A stretch of DNA of 64,000 bases, taken from assembly GCF_900166635.1 (NCBI RefSeq), contig NZ_LT800497.1, positions 1,888,378 to 1,952,377 of the forward strand, read 5' to 3'. Shown here piece by piece: positions 55,291 to 63,518 of this stretch. The translations under genes were made by a program, and so were the position numbers. The stretch is from Oceanobacillus timonensis (GTDB lineage: Bacteria > Bacillota > Bacilli > Bacillales > Amphibacillaceae). The number at the start of each line of letters is the position of its first letter. Within the stretch, counting starts at the first letter, position 1. A model generated the notes under the pieces. That model saw nothing but the letters and a program-made list of their open reading frames with translations, made no database searches and was not told the DNA's origin.

Positions 55291-55779
55291 CTATGCTCTA
55301 ACACAAAGCCGATCGATAATCGTATCCTTATACTGGTTGATATCATCAATAAATTCTCTGACCTTGAGCGCAATTTTTCGGACATCTGGAAAAAAGACAT
55401 TGTTAATGACAGATTCTTTCAGCCATTTCCATAATCCTTCAATGAGGTTGAGCTCTGGACTATAGGGCGGTAAATACACAAGTTCCAGCCGGTCCTTGTT
55501 TTCATCCAAAAAAGGGCGGAGGAGTTTTGCGTGGTGAATCCGAGCATTGTCTAATATCATAACAATTTTACCGGCAGGGTAATGTTCGAGTGTCGCTGTT
55601 AAAAACTTTAGAAAAGCAGCTGCATCAAACTTTTCTTCTTCGATGCAGAATACTTCGCCGTTTTCATAGTTCAATGTGCCAACCAATTTTACACCCTTGT
55701 GTTGTCCGTGCGTCGGGATGATTCGCTGCTTTCCTTTTAAAAACCATGTGCGCTGTATCGCTTGGTAGTCTCGTATCAT
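55291..55779 (-). CDS. IS630 transposase, C-terminal (DDE) part
   Basis: The second half of the transposase. In frame from about 55837 it reads KKLVNEEIHHILFEDESMIR with the first catalytic Asp, followed by WFLKGKQRIIPTHGQHKGVK, VMILDNARIHH (second Asp) and YLPPYSPELNLIEGLW (catalytic Glu). The ATG at 55779 lies inside the domain, so the piece is only active if joined to the upstream half by slippage. Confidence 0.85.
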   Translation of the reverse strand: MIRDYQAIQRTWFLKGKQRIIPTHGQHKGVKLVGTLNYENGEVFCIEEEKFDAAAFLKFLTATLEHYPAGKIVMILDNARIHHAKLLRPFLDENKDRLELVYLPPYSPELNLIEGLWKWLKESVINNVFFPDVRKIALKVREFIDDINQYKDTIIDRLCVRA

Positions 55780-55813
55780 CGATTCATCTTCAAAGAGAAT
55801 ATGATGTATCTCT

Positions 55814-56329
55814 TCATTTACCAGTTTTTTTTAAAGCGGGAAAGGTTGTGTCTGTGAATTCTTTTTGTTTTTCTGGATCTGCTTTCTCAAGCGTATAAGT
55901 TGGACGGGTGTAGCTTAATCCAAGCGAATGTAAAAGACGTGACATCCCACGCAAACTATAGTCAATGTCCCATTCGTTTTTAACAAATTGCGTAATAAGA
56001 GATAATGTCCAATTATATCTGGCAGTAAAACCGACATCTGCCGGAACTTTAATAGAAACAGTTTCTAAAAGAATAGCTTGTTTTTCTTTTGATAGTTTGG
56101 AGGGCTTTCCTGGTGAATAACCTAGTTTCAAACCTTCAAGAGAGTTATTTCTGTACATGGACACATAAGCACCAACGGTTTCACGACGGCGGTGGATAAT
56201 ATTCGCAATCTCTTTCATCTTATAACCGCTTAGGTATAGGTACACAGCTTGATAGCGTTCATAGTGACGAGAATCAGTAGCAGTTTTCATCGCTTCTTTC
56301 AGTTCTTCTATCTGACTTTGAACGTTCAT
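55814..56329 (-). CDS. IS630 transposase, N-terminal (helix-turn-helix) part
   Basis: About 171 residues from ATG 56329 after AAAGGATTTGAGA. MNVQSQIEELKEAMKTATDS opens the protein. DNA-binding helices follow (YLSGYKMKEIANIIHRRRET, then VGAYVSMYRNNSLEGLKLGY), and then the winged-helix part VPADVGFTARYNWTLSLITQ and YSLRGMSRLLHSLGLSYTRP. It stops soon after a run of eight A (minus strand, 55824-55831). A change of frame by +1 (or -2) there joins it to the DDE part. Confidence 0.85.
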   Translation of the reverse strand: MNVQSQIEELKEAMKTATDSRHYERYQAVYLYLSGYKMKEIANIIHRRRETVGAYVSMYRNNSLEGLKLGYSPGKPSKLSKEKQAILLETVSIKVPADVGFTARYNWTLSLITQFVKNEWDIDYSLRGMSRLLHSLGLSYTRPTYTLEKADPEKQKEFTDTTFPALKKTGK

Positions 56330-56525
56330 AGCTCTCAAATCCTTTCAAGGTATTTTATAATCTATACCCTATTTGAAGGAAGTTGGAACCTTTAATTCAA
56401 CTTATATAGTTTGAATTTTATTAAAACCCTCCAAGTTAAATTCCATCCATCAAAATGATATAATTCTAACGGAGGGGTATTATCGTTTACATATAAGATA
56501 GATTAGTAGAGGGGGATTTTTTAAT

Positions 56526-58268
56526 ATGCATCATCTGCAACATACGAAAACATTCAAAAGTGTCGATGAAAGAAGAGAGGATTTCATCAAAGCTTATCCG
56601 GTTTGGAACAGAAATACGATTGCATCGCATATTCAAACAAGTGTGAAAGCCTATGCAAATCAGGCTTTTATGCATATTGACGGGAAAACTTATACCTATC
56701 AGGATGTATGGAATAAGGCTGTACAAATCGCAAAAGCTTTTATCCACAGCGGCGTAAAAAGGCGGGAGCATGTTGCTATTTTAATGGATAATGATGCAAC
56801 TTATCCAGCTTTGATGATTGCGTCATCTATGGTGGGAGCCGTATTTCTCCCTTTGAATTCGATGTTGTCAAAAGAAGAATTAAAATATATTTTGATGCAA
56901 TCGGATACCAATTACCTTTTTGTACATGATTCTGTAAAGGGGAAAAAGCACGCTCAGGCTGTACAGGAAATAGGGCAAGAGAAAGCTTTTCAAGAAAATG
57001 CTTCATTGAAAAAAGTAATTTGTATGCAAACAAAAGGAGATACGAATATTCCACCTTTTTTTATAAAATGGGAGGATTTTTTGCAAGGTGCTGAAAACGT
57101 GACGGAAGCGGAATGGATGAATCGATGGGAGGCTTCCCTTTATGCAGATGAAGTAGCTATTATTATGTATACTTCTGGTTCAACTGGAAGTCCGAAAGGT
57201 GTCATGCTTACCCATGACATGCTGCTTCGCTGTGCGTATAGTACGTGCTACAGCCGTGCGATTGAGAAGGGGCGGGTAACCTTTGCTCCTTTACCGTTCT
57301 ATCATTGCTTTGCCATCGTAGAAGCGATACTTGCGATGTCTTTTGTCGGCGGTTCTTTTATTGCTGCGCTTGGCGCTTCTCCGTTAAAATCGCTGGAATT
57401 AATGGAAACGTATCATGCGAATGATTATTTATGTGTTCCGTCTACTCTTGTTCCATTATTAAATCATCCGCAAGTGGATACATTTGATTTATCTGCTTTA
57501 TTTGCAATGTGGTGTGGTGCTGCGCCAGCGCCTGTTCCCGTGTGGAAAAAGGCTATGGAGACGCTTGGTCTGACGGAAATTGTTACTGGTTATGGACAGA
57601 CAGAGGTTAGTTCTTCCGGTGTTACAACGGAAATAGGGGACGATTTAGAGACAATAGCTACCAGAGTCGGGCGTCCCAAATTGGCTGGGGCGAGCGGACG
57701 TTCCGAATTCACAGGTCATGCGACAGAATATAAAACAGTTGATCCGGAAAATGGACAAACGTTGGAAGCGGGGGCAATTGGAGAATTAACGGTTCGCGGG
57801 CCATCTGTGACAACAGGATATTATAACAAACCGGAAGAGACAGCGGCAGCGATTGATAAGGACGGCTGGCTGCGTACAGGTGATGTCGGCAGAGTGGATG
57901 AAAATGGCTATGTGCAGCTTTTGGGCCGCAGTAAAGAAATGTTTAAAGTTTCTGGGGAGTTAGTTGCCCCAAGAGAAGTGGAGACAGTAATCTCGGAGCA
58001 TCCCGCAGTGTCCCAGGTAGGTGTTATTGGTGTTTCCGATTCTATGACAACGGAAATTGGGGCAGCTTTTATCGAAGTTTATGAAGGAGAATCCATAACC
58101 AGAAAAGAAATCGTTCAATGGTGTTCGGAAAAATTGGCACGTTTTAAAATACCGAGATATGTTTGGGTTATACAGACTGCAGATTGGCCACTTACCAGCA
58201 CGGGGAAAATTCAAAAATTCCGTCTGCAGGAACTAGCAGAAGAAAAATTAAAACGTTCCAGAGAGTAG
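56526..58268 (+). CDS. Acyl-CoA synthetase / AMP-binding ligase
   Basis: 580 residues from ATG 56526 after AGAGGGGG. The adenylate-forming superfamily motifs are: YTSGSTGSPKGVMLTHDMLL (ATP binding, near residue 222), GYGQTEVSSSG, GWLRTGDVGRVDENGYVQLL, and the C-terminal STGKIQKF lysine. Size and motifs fit a fatty-acid or related acyl-CoA ligase that makes acyl-AMP and then acyl-CoA. The substrate is uncertain. It is followed at 28 bases by a thioesterase and then an oxidase, making a three-gene operon. Confidence 0.9.
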   Translation: MHHLQHTKTFKSVDERREDFIKAYPVWNRNTIASHIQTSVKAYANQAFMHIDGKTYTYQDVWNKAVQIAKAFIHSGVKRREHVAILMDNDATYPALMIASSMVGAVFLPLNSMLSKEELKYILMQSDTNYLFVHDSVKGKKHAQAVQEIGQEKAFQENASLKKVICMQTKGDTNIPPFFIKWEDFLQGAENVTEAEWMNRWEASLYADEVAIIMYTSGSTGSPKGVMLTHDMLLRCAYSTCYSRAIEKGRVTFAPLPFYHCFAIVEAILAMSFVGGSFIAALGASPLKSLELMETYHANDYLCVPSTLVPLLNHPQVDTFDLSALFAMWCGAAPAPVPVWKKAMETLGLTEIVTGYGQTEVSSSGVTTEIGDDLETIATRVGRPKLAGASGRSEFTGHATEYKTVDPENGQTLEAGAIGELTVRGPSVTTGYYNKPEETAAAIDKDGWLRTGDVGRVDENGYVQLLGRSKEMFKVSGELVAPREVETVISEHPAVSQVGVIGVSDSMTTEIGAAFIEVYEGESITRKEIVQWCSEKLARFKIPRYVWVIQTADWPLTSTGKIQKFRLQELAEEKLKRSRE

Positions 58269-58296
58269 GGAATGAAAAAAACAGGAGGAAATGTAA

Positions 58297-58770
58297 ATGA
58301 CACAAGCGTGGCATCAGCACCGAATGCGTGTGCAATACAAAGATACAGATCAAATGGGAGTAGTCCATCACGGAAACTATATTACATGGTTTGAAGTAGC
58401 GCGGACAGAGTGGATGAGACATTTTAATTTGTCTTATCATGCCTTGGAAGAGCAAGGTTTGCTTTTACCGGTATTGGATGTGAATGCGACATATAAACGT
58501 TCTGCAAGATTTGATGATTTAGTCGTGTTATTTACACGTATCGAAGCATATTCACCGATTCGGTTGGTGTTTGAATATGAAGCGAGAAGAATCACACAAG
58601 CGGACTGGGAGGCAAATGGATTGGAAAGTGCTACAACAGAAGCACCTTATGGAGAATTATTGACGACAGGAAAAACAACCCATATGTGGGTGAATAAAGC
58701 CTGGAAACCTGTCAAACTGCGTAAGACACACCCGGAATTGTATGAACAATTGCAACAGATTGCTGAATAA
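58297..58770 (+). CDS. Acyl-CoA thioesterase (YbgC/4HBT hot-dog type)
   Basis: 157 residues from ATG 58297 after AACAGGAGGAAATG. RVQYKDTDQMGVVHHGNYIT gives the catalytic Asp and His region of the 4-hydroxybenzoyl-CoA thioesterase family, and WFEVARTEWMR is typical. The fold is a single hot-dog domain, probably a dimer or tetramer, that hydrolyses acyl-CoA. It could act opposite to the ligase or on a side product. Confidence 0.9.
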   Translation: MTQAWHQHRMRVQYKDTDQMGVVHHGNYITWFEVARTEWMRHFNLSYHALEEQGLLLPVLDVNATYKRSARFDDLVVLFTRIEAYSPIRLVFEYEARRITQADWEANGLESATTEAPYGELLTTGKTTHMWVNKAWKPVKLRKTHPELYEQLQQIAE

Positions 58771-58792
58771 ATGAGAAAAGGAGCAGTGGAAA

Positions 58793-59932
58793 ATGACGTA
58801 TGATGTGATTATTATAGGGGCAGGTTCCATGGGGATGGCTGCCGGATATTATTTAACAGAGTCAGGGCAGAAAGTTGCCTTGATTGATGCTTATGACCCT
58901 CCGCATGAATCAGGTTCTCATCATGGGGGAACAAGGCTGATTCGCCATGCTTATGGAGAAGGCGGTAATTATGTCCCTTTGGCATTACACGCACAAAAAT
59001 TATGGGAAGCATTGGATGAGAAAACAGAGGAGCGAATATTTGCCAAGACAGGTGTTCTTAATTTTGGTCCAAAAGGTAATACGTTTTTAGATACCGTTGA
59101 ACAATCGGCAAAAGAATATCATCTGCCTTTGGAAGTCATGACAGCAGAAGAGATTAATGCACGCTGGCCGGGATTTCAATTAGATAAAGAATCGATTGGT
59201 TATTTTGAAAAAACCTCTGGCGTTGTGTTCAGTGAAAATGCGGTTCGGACATATCGGACATTAGCAGAAAAAAATGGAGCAGATTTATACACAAACAGCT
59301 ATGTTCAAGCAATCGAAACAACAGCTGATGACGTAACTGTGCAATTAGAAAATGAAGAAGTAACCGGGAAGAAGTTGCTTATCACTGCTGGAAAAGGGAC
59401 GAATCAAGTGGCAAAGCTGCTTGATATAACATTGCCGCTTACGCCAGTACGTAAGACATTTTCATGGTTTACAACAGCCGAAGAAGCGAACTATAAAGAA
59501 GGCGCTTTTCCCGGCTTTGGACACATTGGGAAGGACAGTACATATTATGGCTTCCCAAGTATCGATGGTGCGGGGTTAAAAATCGGCAGACATGACGGAG
59601 GACAGCCTTTAATTGACCCAGGAGAGCTGGATCCTTTTGGAACATTTCCGGAAGATGAGCAGGAGACGCTGGACTTTGCGCATGAGCATTTCTCGAAGGA
59701 TATAGAATTAAAAGAAGGAAGGGTATGTACGTACACCAATACCCCTGATGAGGATTTTATTATTGATTACCTGCCGGGATATGCAAATGTTGTTGTTGCT
59801 TGCGGATTTTCCGGACATGGTTTTAAATTTGCAAGTGGTATTGGTGACAGTTTGGCTAGCATACTAATGGGGGAAGAACCGGCTGTTAGCTTGGAAGGTT
59901 TCCGGTTAAGCCGATTTGATGAATCATCATAA
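58793..59932 (+). CDS. FAD-dependent sarcosine/N-methyl amino acid oxidase
   Basis: 379 residues from ATG 58793, 9 bases after AAAGGAG. The FAD fold starts YDVIIIGAGSMGMAAGYYLT. Conserved marks of the monomeric sarcosine oxidase/N-methyltryptophan oxidase group are HHGGTRLIRHAYGEGGNYVP, RVCTYTNTPDEDFIIDYLPG with the Cys that covalently holds FAD (near residue 311), and GFSGHGFKFASGIG. It oxidises N-methyl amino acids with O2, giving H2O2 and formaldehyde. Substrate not certain; it ends the operon. Confidence 0.92.
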   Translation: MTYDVIIIGAGSMGMAAGYYLTESGQKVALIDAYDPPHESGSHHGGTRLIRHAYGEGGNYVPLALHAQKLWEALDEKTEERIFAKTGVLNFGPKGNTFLDTVEQSAKEYHLPLEVMTAEEINARWPGFQLDKESIGYFEKTSGVVFSENAVRTYRTLAEKNGADLYTNSYVQAIETTADDVTVQLENEEVTGKKLLITAGKGTNQVAKLLDITLPLTPVRKTFSWFTTAEEANYKEGAFPGFGHIGKDSTYYGFPSIDGAGLKIGRHDGGQPLIDPGELDPFGTFPEDEQETLDFAHEHFSKDIELKEGRVCTYTNTPDEDFIIDYLPGYANVVVACGFSGHGFKFASGIGDSLASILMGEEPAVSLEGFRLSRFDESS

Positions 59933-60047
59933 AAATGCATCTGCCGGGAAAAGGGTTGCTAAAGATATTGAATTATATTCCATAGCGGATATTTACTGTA
60001 CTGGTTTTCTTCCTAGCAACATTAGGAGGGGAAGTTACTAGTCAATT

Positions 60048-60075
60048 AAAAAAGAGAGGGCGTCCTCTCTTTTTT
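60048..60075. terminator. Bidirectional terminator
   Basis: A perfect 12-bp stem, AAAAAAGAGAGG (60048-60059) with CCTCTCTTTTTT (60064-60075), loop of 4, between the oxidase operon and the DUF4064 gene. Confidence 0.85.
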
Positions 60076-60077
60076 GA

Positions 60078-60413
60078 TTAACTAGCAACTTTGTTGTTGC
60101 TCGCATTATTTGGTTTGATTCTGAATGATAAAATCCCTGCAATAAGTAAAAATACAAAAGCGAAAATAAAAAATAATCCATTAGAGATAAAACCATAAAT
60201 ACTGATAACAAGAAGACCAACGCCGGCTGTTTTGCTAAACTTCCATGATACAAAACCTAAAATAATTGCCAGAAAGGATACCCAGAATACGGAAGCCCCG
60301 CTATCAGCCATAGCCTCTTCGCCAAAAATACTTCCACTAAACGTTACAATCAACCCGCTAACAACCCCGGCTAAACCTCCAAGGATGGATAAAACGGCAA
60401 CCCATGTCTTCAT
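60078..60413 (-). CDS. DUF4064 membrane protein
   Basis: 111 residues with four hydrophobic segments (about 5-27, 40-60, 63-80 and 82-99), starting MKTWVAVLSILGGLAGVVSG. The pattern agrees with the small DUF4064 family of Firmicutes membrane proteins. The ATG follows AGAGGAGGTAATGA. Function unknown. The 60414-60740 stretch upstream shows no gene, only possible promoters. Confidence 0.75.
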   Translation of the reverse strand: MKTWVAVLSILGGLAGVVSGLIVTFSGSIFGEEAMADSGASVFWVSFLAIILGFVSWKFSKTAGVGLLVISIYGFISNGLFFIFAFVFLLIAGILSFRIKPNNASNNKVAS

Positions 60414-60740
60414 ATATCATTACCTCCTCTAACATTACGCAATGCAAATATACCATAATATACAAATGAAGGAAATATATGCAACTTATGTTTTCTATAA
60501 TTTCTCTTTTTACAGAGTAAATAGACATGTGATAGAGAGGTGGTTCTCTTTTTTTACATTTTGTCTGGACGTTATTATTTGATTTTTGGTATGATAAAGA
60601 AACATCTTTTATTTCACAATAAAAAGATAGAAACGCAATGTGGCTTCTATTGCTTTCTTCTTTTAGAAATAACAGATTGAATTGTCTGAATTTTTGGTTG
60701 GAGAAGCCATGAACGAATGTATTTTTGGGAGGATTGGAAA

Positions 60741-61688
60741 GTGAAGATGTTAGAAAGAATCAGCGCCTTTGCAGGAAATACTTTTGCACTTTGGGTTATT
60801 TTGTTTGCGATAATCAGTTTTCTGTTTCCGGGCGCATTTACCTGGATTTCACCGCATGTAGGTATATTATTGGGAATTATCATGTTTGGTATGGGGTTAA
60901 CACTTACGCCGAAAGATTTTAAGGATGTATTAAAAACTCCAAAAAGTGTACTTATTACTGTCATTGCGCAGTATATTATTATGTCGCTTATAGCATATGG
61001 TTTAGCTGTTGCTTTTCAATTGCCGCCAGAGATTGCCGTTGGCGTTATTCTGGTAGGGTGTTCACCAGGCGGAACAGCATCCAACGTTATTACTTACTTA
61101 GCAAAAGGAAATACAGCTTTGTCTGTATCAGCAACCACGGTATCTACCTTATTGGCACCAGTGTTAACGCCGGCGTTAACACTTTTATTAGCGAATCAGT
61201 GGATGCCTGTTTCCTTTAAAGATATGTTTATTGAAATATTGCAGGTTGTTCTTATCCCGATTATTTTAGGGTTTGTAATCCGTTTATTATTTAATAAACA
61301 AGTCGAGAAAAGTATTTCTGTACTTCCGCTTGTTTCGGTTGTAGGTATTGTTGCAGTTGCTACGGCAGTTGTTTCCGTCAATAAAGATGCGGTTGCCACA
61401 TCGGGGCTGCTTATTTTTGGTGTTGTGATACTGCATAATTTATTAGGCTTATTATTAGGTTTTGTTATTGCCAGACTGTTTAAATTAAGTTTTTCGGATC
61501 AAAAGGCAGTCTCTATCGAGGTTGGTATGCAGAACTCGGGATTGGCCTCTACATTAGCATTAACCTTCTTTTCTGCTACGCCAATTGCCGCCGTACCAAG
61601 CGTTATCTTCAGTATTTGGCATAATATTTCCGGACCGGTTCTAGCGACTTTTTGGTCAAAATATGATGAGAAAAAAGAAAATATGTGA
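60741..61688 (+). CDS. Bile acid:sodium symporter family (BASS/YocS-like) transporter
   Basis: 315 residues from GTG 60741, 7 bases after GGGAGGATT. About nine or ten hydrophobic segments; key motifs are FGMGLTLTPKDFKDVLKTPK, VGCSPGGTASNVITYLAKGN (conserved in BASS proteins for Na and substrate) and VEVGMQNSGLASTLALTFFS. It should import an organic anion, such as pantoate or a keto acid, with sodium. The substrate is not shown. It is monocistronic. Confidence 0.9.
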   Translation: MKMLERISAFAGNTFALWVILFAIISFLFPGAFTWISPHVGILLGIIMFGMGLTLTPKDFKDVLKTPKSVLITVIAQYIIMSLIAYGLAVAFQLPPEIAVGVILVGCSPGGTASNVITYLAKGNTALSVSATTVSTLLAPVLTPALTLLLANQWMPVSFKDMFIEILQVVLIPIILGFVIRLLFNKQVEKSISVLPLVSVVGIVAVATAVVSVNKDAVATSGLLIFGVVILHNLLGLLLGFVIARLFKLSFSDQKAVSIEVGMQNSGLASTLALTFFSATPIAAVPSVIFSIWHNISGPVLATFWSKYDEKKENM

Positions 61689-61732
61689 GAGTCTAGTCTT
61701 TAGAGAAAAAATAGGCTCGTTAGCTTGATTAG

Positions 61733-61762
61733 AAAAAGCCGTCTGTTTGTTGACGGCTTTTT
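61733..61762. terminator. Bidirectional terminator
   Basis: A perfect 11-bp stem, AAAAAGCCGTC (61733-61743) with GACGGCTTTTT (61752-61762), between the convergent symporter and the minus-strand hypothetical gene. Confidence 0.85.
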
Positions 61763-61764
61763 CG

Positions 61765-62106
61765 TTAATTTTCAGACTGATTTAATGCGTTTAAGTCATG
61801 TTTGGATAATCGTTCTCCGAAAAAAGTTACTTTTCCTTCTGAGATAGCTCTTCGTTCAATTTGTCCATCTATAAATGCATTGCTTGGAATAATGGAAGGG
61901 ACAGGATTTGTTATTTGTTTTCCTTCACTGTCGTAAAATAAATAACCTTCTTTTTCATCTAAAATAAACGAGTGAACTTTCATGTTCGGTGTGATAAGCA
62001 ATGTTAATCTATCGGTGTCATTCCAGATTACTTTTACAACCATTTTCTTTTTTTGTTTATTTTCAACAAAAGCTTTCCACTCCAGAATAGAGATACTATC
62101 TTCCAT
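61765..62106 (-). CDS. Hypothetical protein
   Basis: 113 residues with GGAGGT 10 bases before ATG. It opens MEDSISILEWKAFVENKQKK, has a beta-rich middle (VKVIWNDTDRLTLLI, SFILDEKEGYLFYDSEGK) and ends with a charged helix, SKHDLNALNQSEN. No domain recognised. It shares the terminator with the symporter. 62107-62359 holds no gene; a promoter follows on the plus strand. Confidence 0.6.
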   Translation of the reverse strand: MEDSISILEWKAFVENKQKKKMVVKVIWNDTDRLTLLITPNMKVHSFILDEKEGYLFYDSEGKQITNPVPSIIPSNAFIDGQIERRAISEGKVTFFGERLSKHDLNALNQSEN

Positions 62107-62359
62107 ATTGATACAGACCTCCAGCCTATGTGATTCATTGTCTCATCACAAATTATTGGTAAATTTTAGAACACATTGTTACAGGAACAGTTTAACAGAT
62201 TCAACTGATTTGTGCTTAGAAAAGTTGTTTTTGGGTATATTTAAGCGAAAAAGAAAGGATTCTCGATGATTTAAGAGTTTAAAGAATGTAAACAATGGGT
62301 GAAGCGTTAAAATCAAAGAATTTGGTTTTATTTTCAGAAATATGAATGAATAAAGAATT

Positions 62360-62387
62360 TTGAATAAAAACAGATTTTTGGTATAAT
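62360..62387 (+). promoter_or_regulatory. Sigma-A-type promoter of the amino-acid ABC operon
   Basis: TTGAAT (62360-62365), 16-base spacer, perfect TATAAT (62382-62387), about 60 bases before the start. Confidence 0.75.
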
Positions 62388-62450
62388 TTCATTTAAGGTA
62401 CTTTATTTTTATTCATATCAACCAAAATAACGATTAGGGGGCAAATGAAG

Positions 62451-63266
62451 ATGGGGAGTAAGAAAAGAATTTGGATTTTCATGCTGGTATTTATTTCATT
62501 CCTTTTTTTAGCTGCATGCGGCGGCGGAGATGACGCTTCAGGGGACGATGGGGAAGCAGAGGCAGAAAACGGTGGCTATGATTTGAATGATTCATACACG
62601 GTAGTAAGCGATAATTCGTTTGTACCATTTGAATTTATGGAAGATGGGGAGTTAGTTGGTTTTGATATTGAATTAATTACAGCAATTGCGGAAGAAGCGG
62701 GATTTGAAATTGATGGAGAAATCCAAACCACAAATTTCGATGGAATTATCCCGGGTTTACAAACGGGACAATTTGAAATTGCGGTAGCCGGCATAAGTAT
62801 TACGGAAGAAAGAAAAGGTACCGTTGATTTCAGTGACCCTTATTATGAATCTGGTATTACTATTGCTGTTCCGGAGGATAATGAAGATATTAATAGTTTA
62901 GAAGACTTGGAAGGAAAAACGGTTGCAACACGATTAGGATCTACAAGCGCACAATTTTTGGAGGAAAACCTGGAAGATAAGACCCTTGATACGTATGAAC
63001 AGCTGGATCAGGTATATATGTCCGTTGAAAATGGCAGTGCTGACGCAGCAGTATATGACCTGCCTAACGTAGAGTACTATATTGCAACAACTGGCGATGG
63101 ATTAAAAGCAGTTGGAGAAACCTACCAGGCTGAAGATTACGGGATAGCGATATCAAAAGGAAATGAGGATTTAGTAGCTGCCATCAATGATGCACTGGCT
63201 ACATTACACGAAAATGGAACATATGATGAGATTTATGATAAATGGTTTGATGAATCAGAATCATAA
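62451..63266 (+). CDS. Polar amino-acid ABC transporter substrate-binding lipoprotein
   Basis: 271 residues from ATG 62451, 9 bases after AGGGGG; ATG 62445 is too near the site. A lipoprotein signal ends LAAC (Cys23). The family 3 binding-protein pattern follows: YTVVSDNSFVPFEFMEDGEL, FDIELITAIAEEAGFEIDGE, FDGIIPGLQTGQFEIAVAGI, SITEERKGTVDFSDPYYESG and TVATRLGSTSA. It delivers glutamine or a similar amino acid to the permease behind. Acidic residues are abundant, as in salt-adapted surface proteins. Confidence 0.93.
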   Translation: MGSKKRIWIFMLVFISFLFLAACGGGDDASGDDGEAEAENGGYDLNDSYTVVSDNSFVPFEFMEDGELVGFDIELITAIAEEAGFEIDGEIQTTNFDGIIPGLQTGQFEIAVAGISITEERKGTVDFSDPYYESGITIAVPEDNEDINSLEDLEGKTVATRLGSTSAQFLEENLEDKTLDTYEQLDQVYMSVENGSADAAVYDLPNVEYYIATTGDGLKAVGETYQAEDYGIAISKGNEDLVAAINDALATLHENGTYDEIYDKWFDESES

Positions 63267-63455
63267 AATGAAACGCTATTCTGGAAGTTTTTTGATGCTC
63301 CGCTCTTCATGTTATAACAAGTAATCGAGTAACAATGTTTTCGATGGGCGATGACCGATGATTAAAATGATTTACTTGGTTGCAAAAAAATAAAGAAAGC
63401 TGAGACGAGCAACAAAATATAACCCAAAATCATTAGTGCAGTTAACTTGGCAGGG

Positions 63456-63499
63456 ATAAAATAAGGAGCTGGCAATCTATGCACGGCTCCTTATTTTAT
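63456..63499 (+). terminator. Intra-operon terminator or attenuator
   Basis: A perfect 14-bp stem, ATAAAATAAGGAGC (63456-63469) with GCTCCTTATTTTAT (63486-63499), between the binding-protein and permease genes. It ends only 20 bases before the permease start. It may lower permease expression relative to the binding protein. Confidence 0.75.
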
Positions 63500-63518
63500 T
63501 GCCTAGAGAGGTGAGGGA

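Larger units (their letters stand above)
55266..56406 (-). mobile_element. IS630-family insertion sequence
   Basis: Ends are defined by matching terminal repeats: TATATAAGTTGAATT (55264-55278) and AATTCAACTTATATA (56394-56408), with further imperfect matches inward (GATTCTAACC and GGTTCCAAC). The outer TA on each side fits the IS630 habit of TA target duplication. The element is about 1.14 kb and carries one transposase frame split in two. It directly follows the terminator of the sugar-acid operon, marking the edge of that block. Confidence 0.85.
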
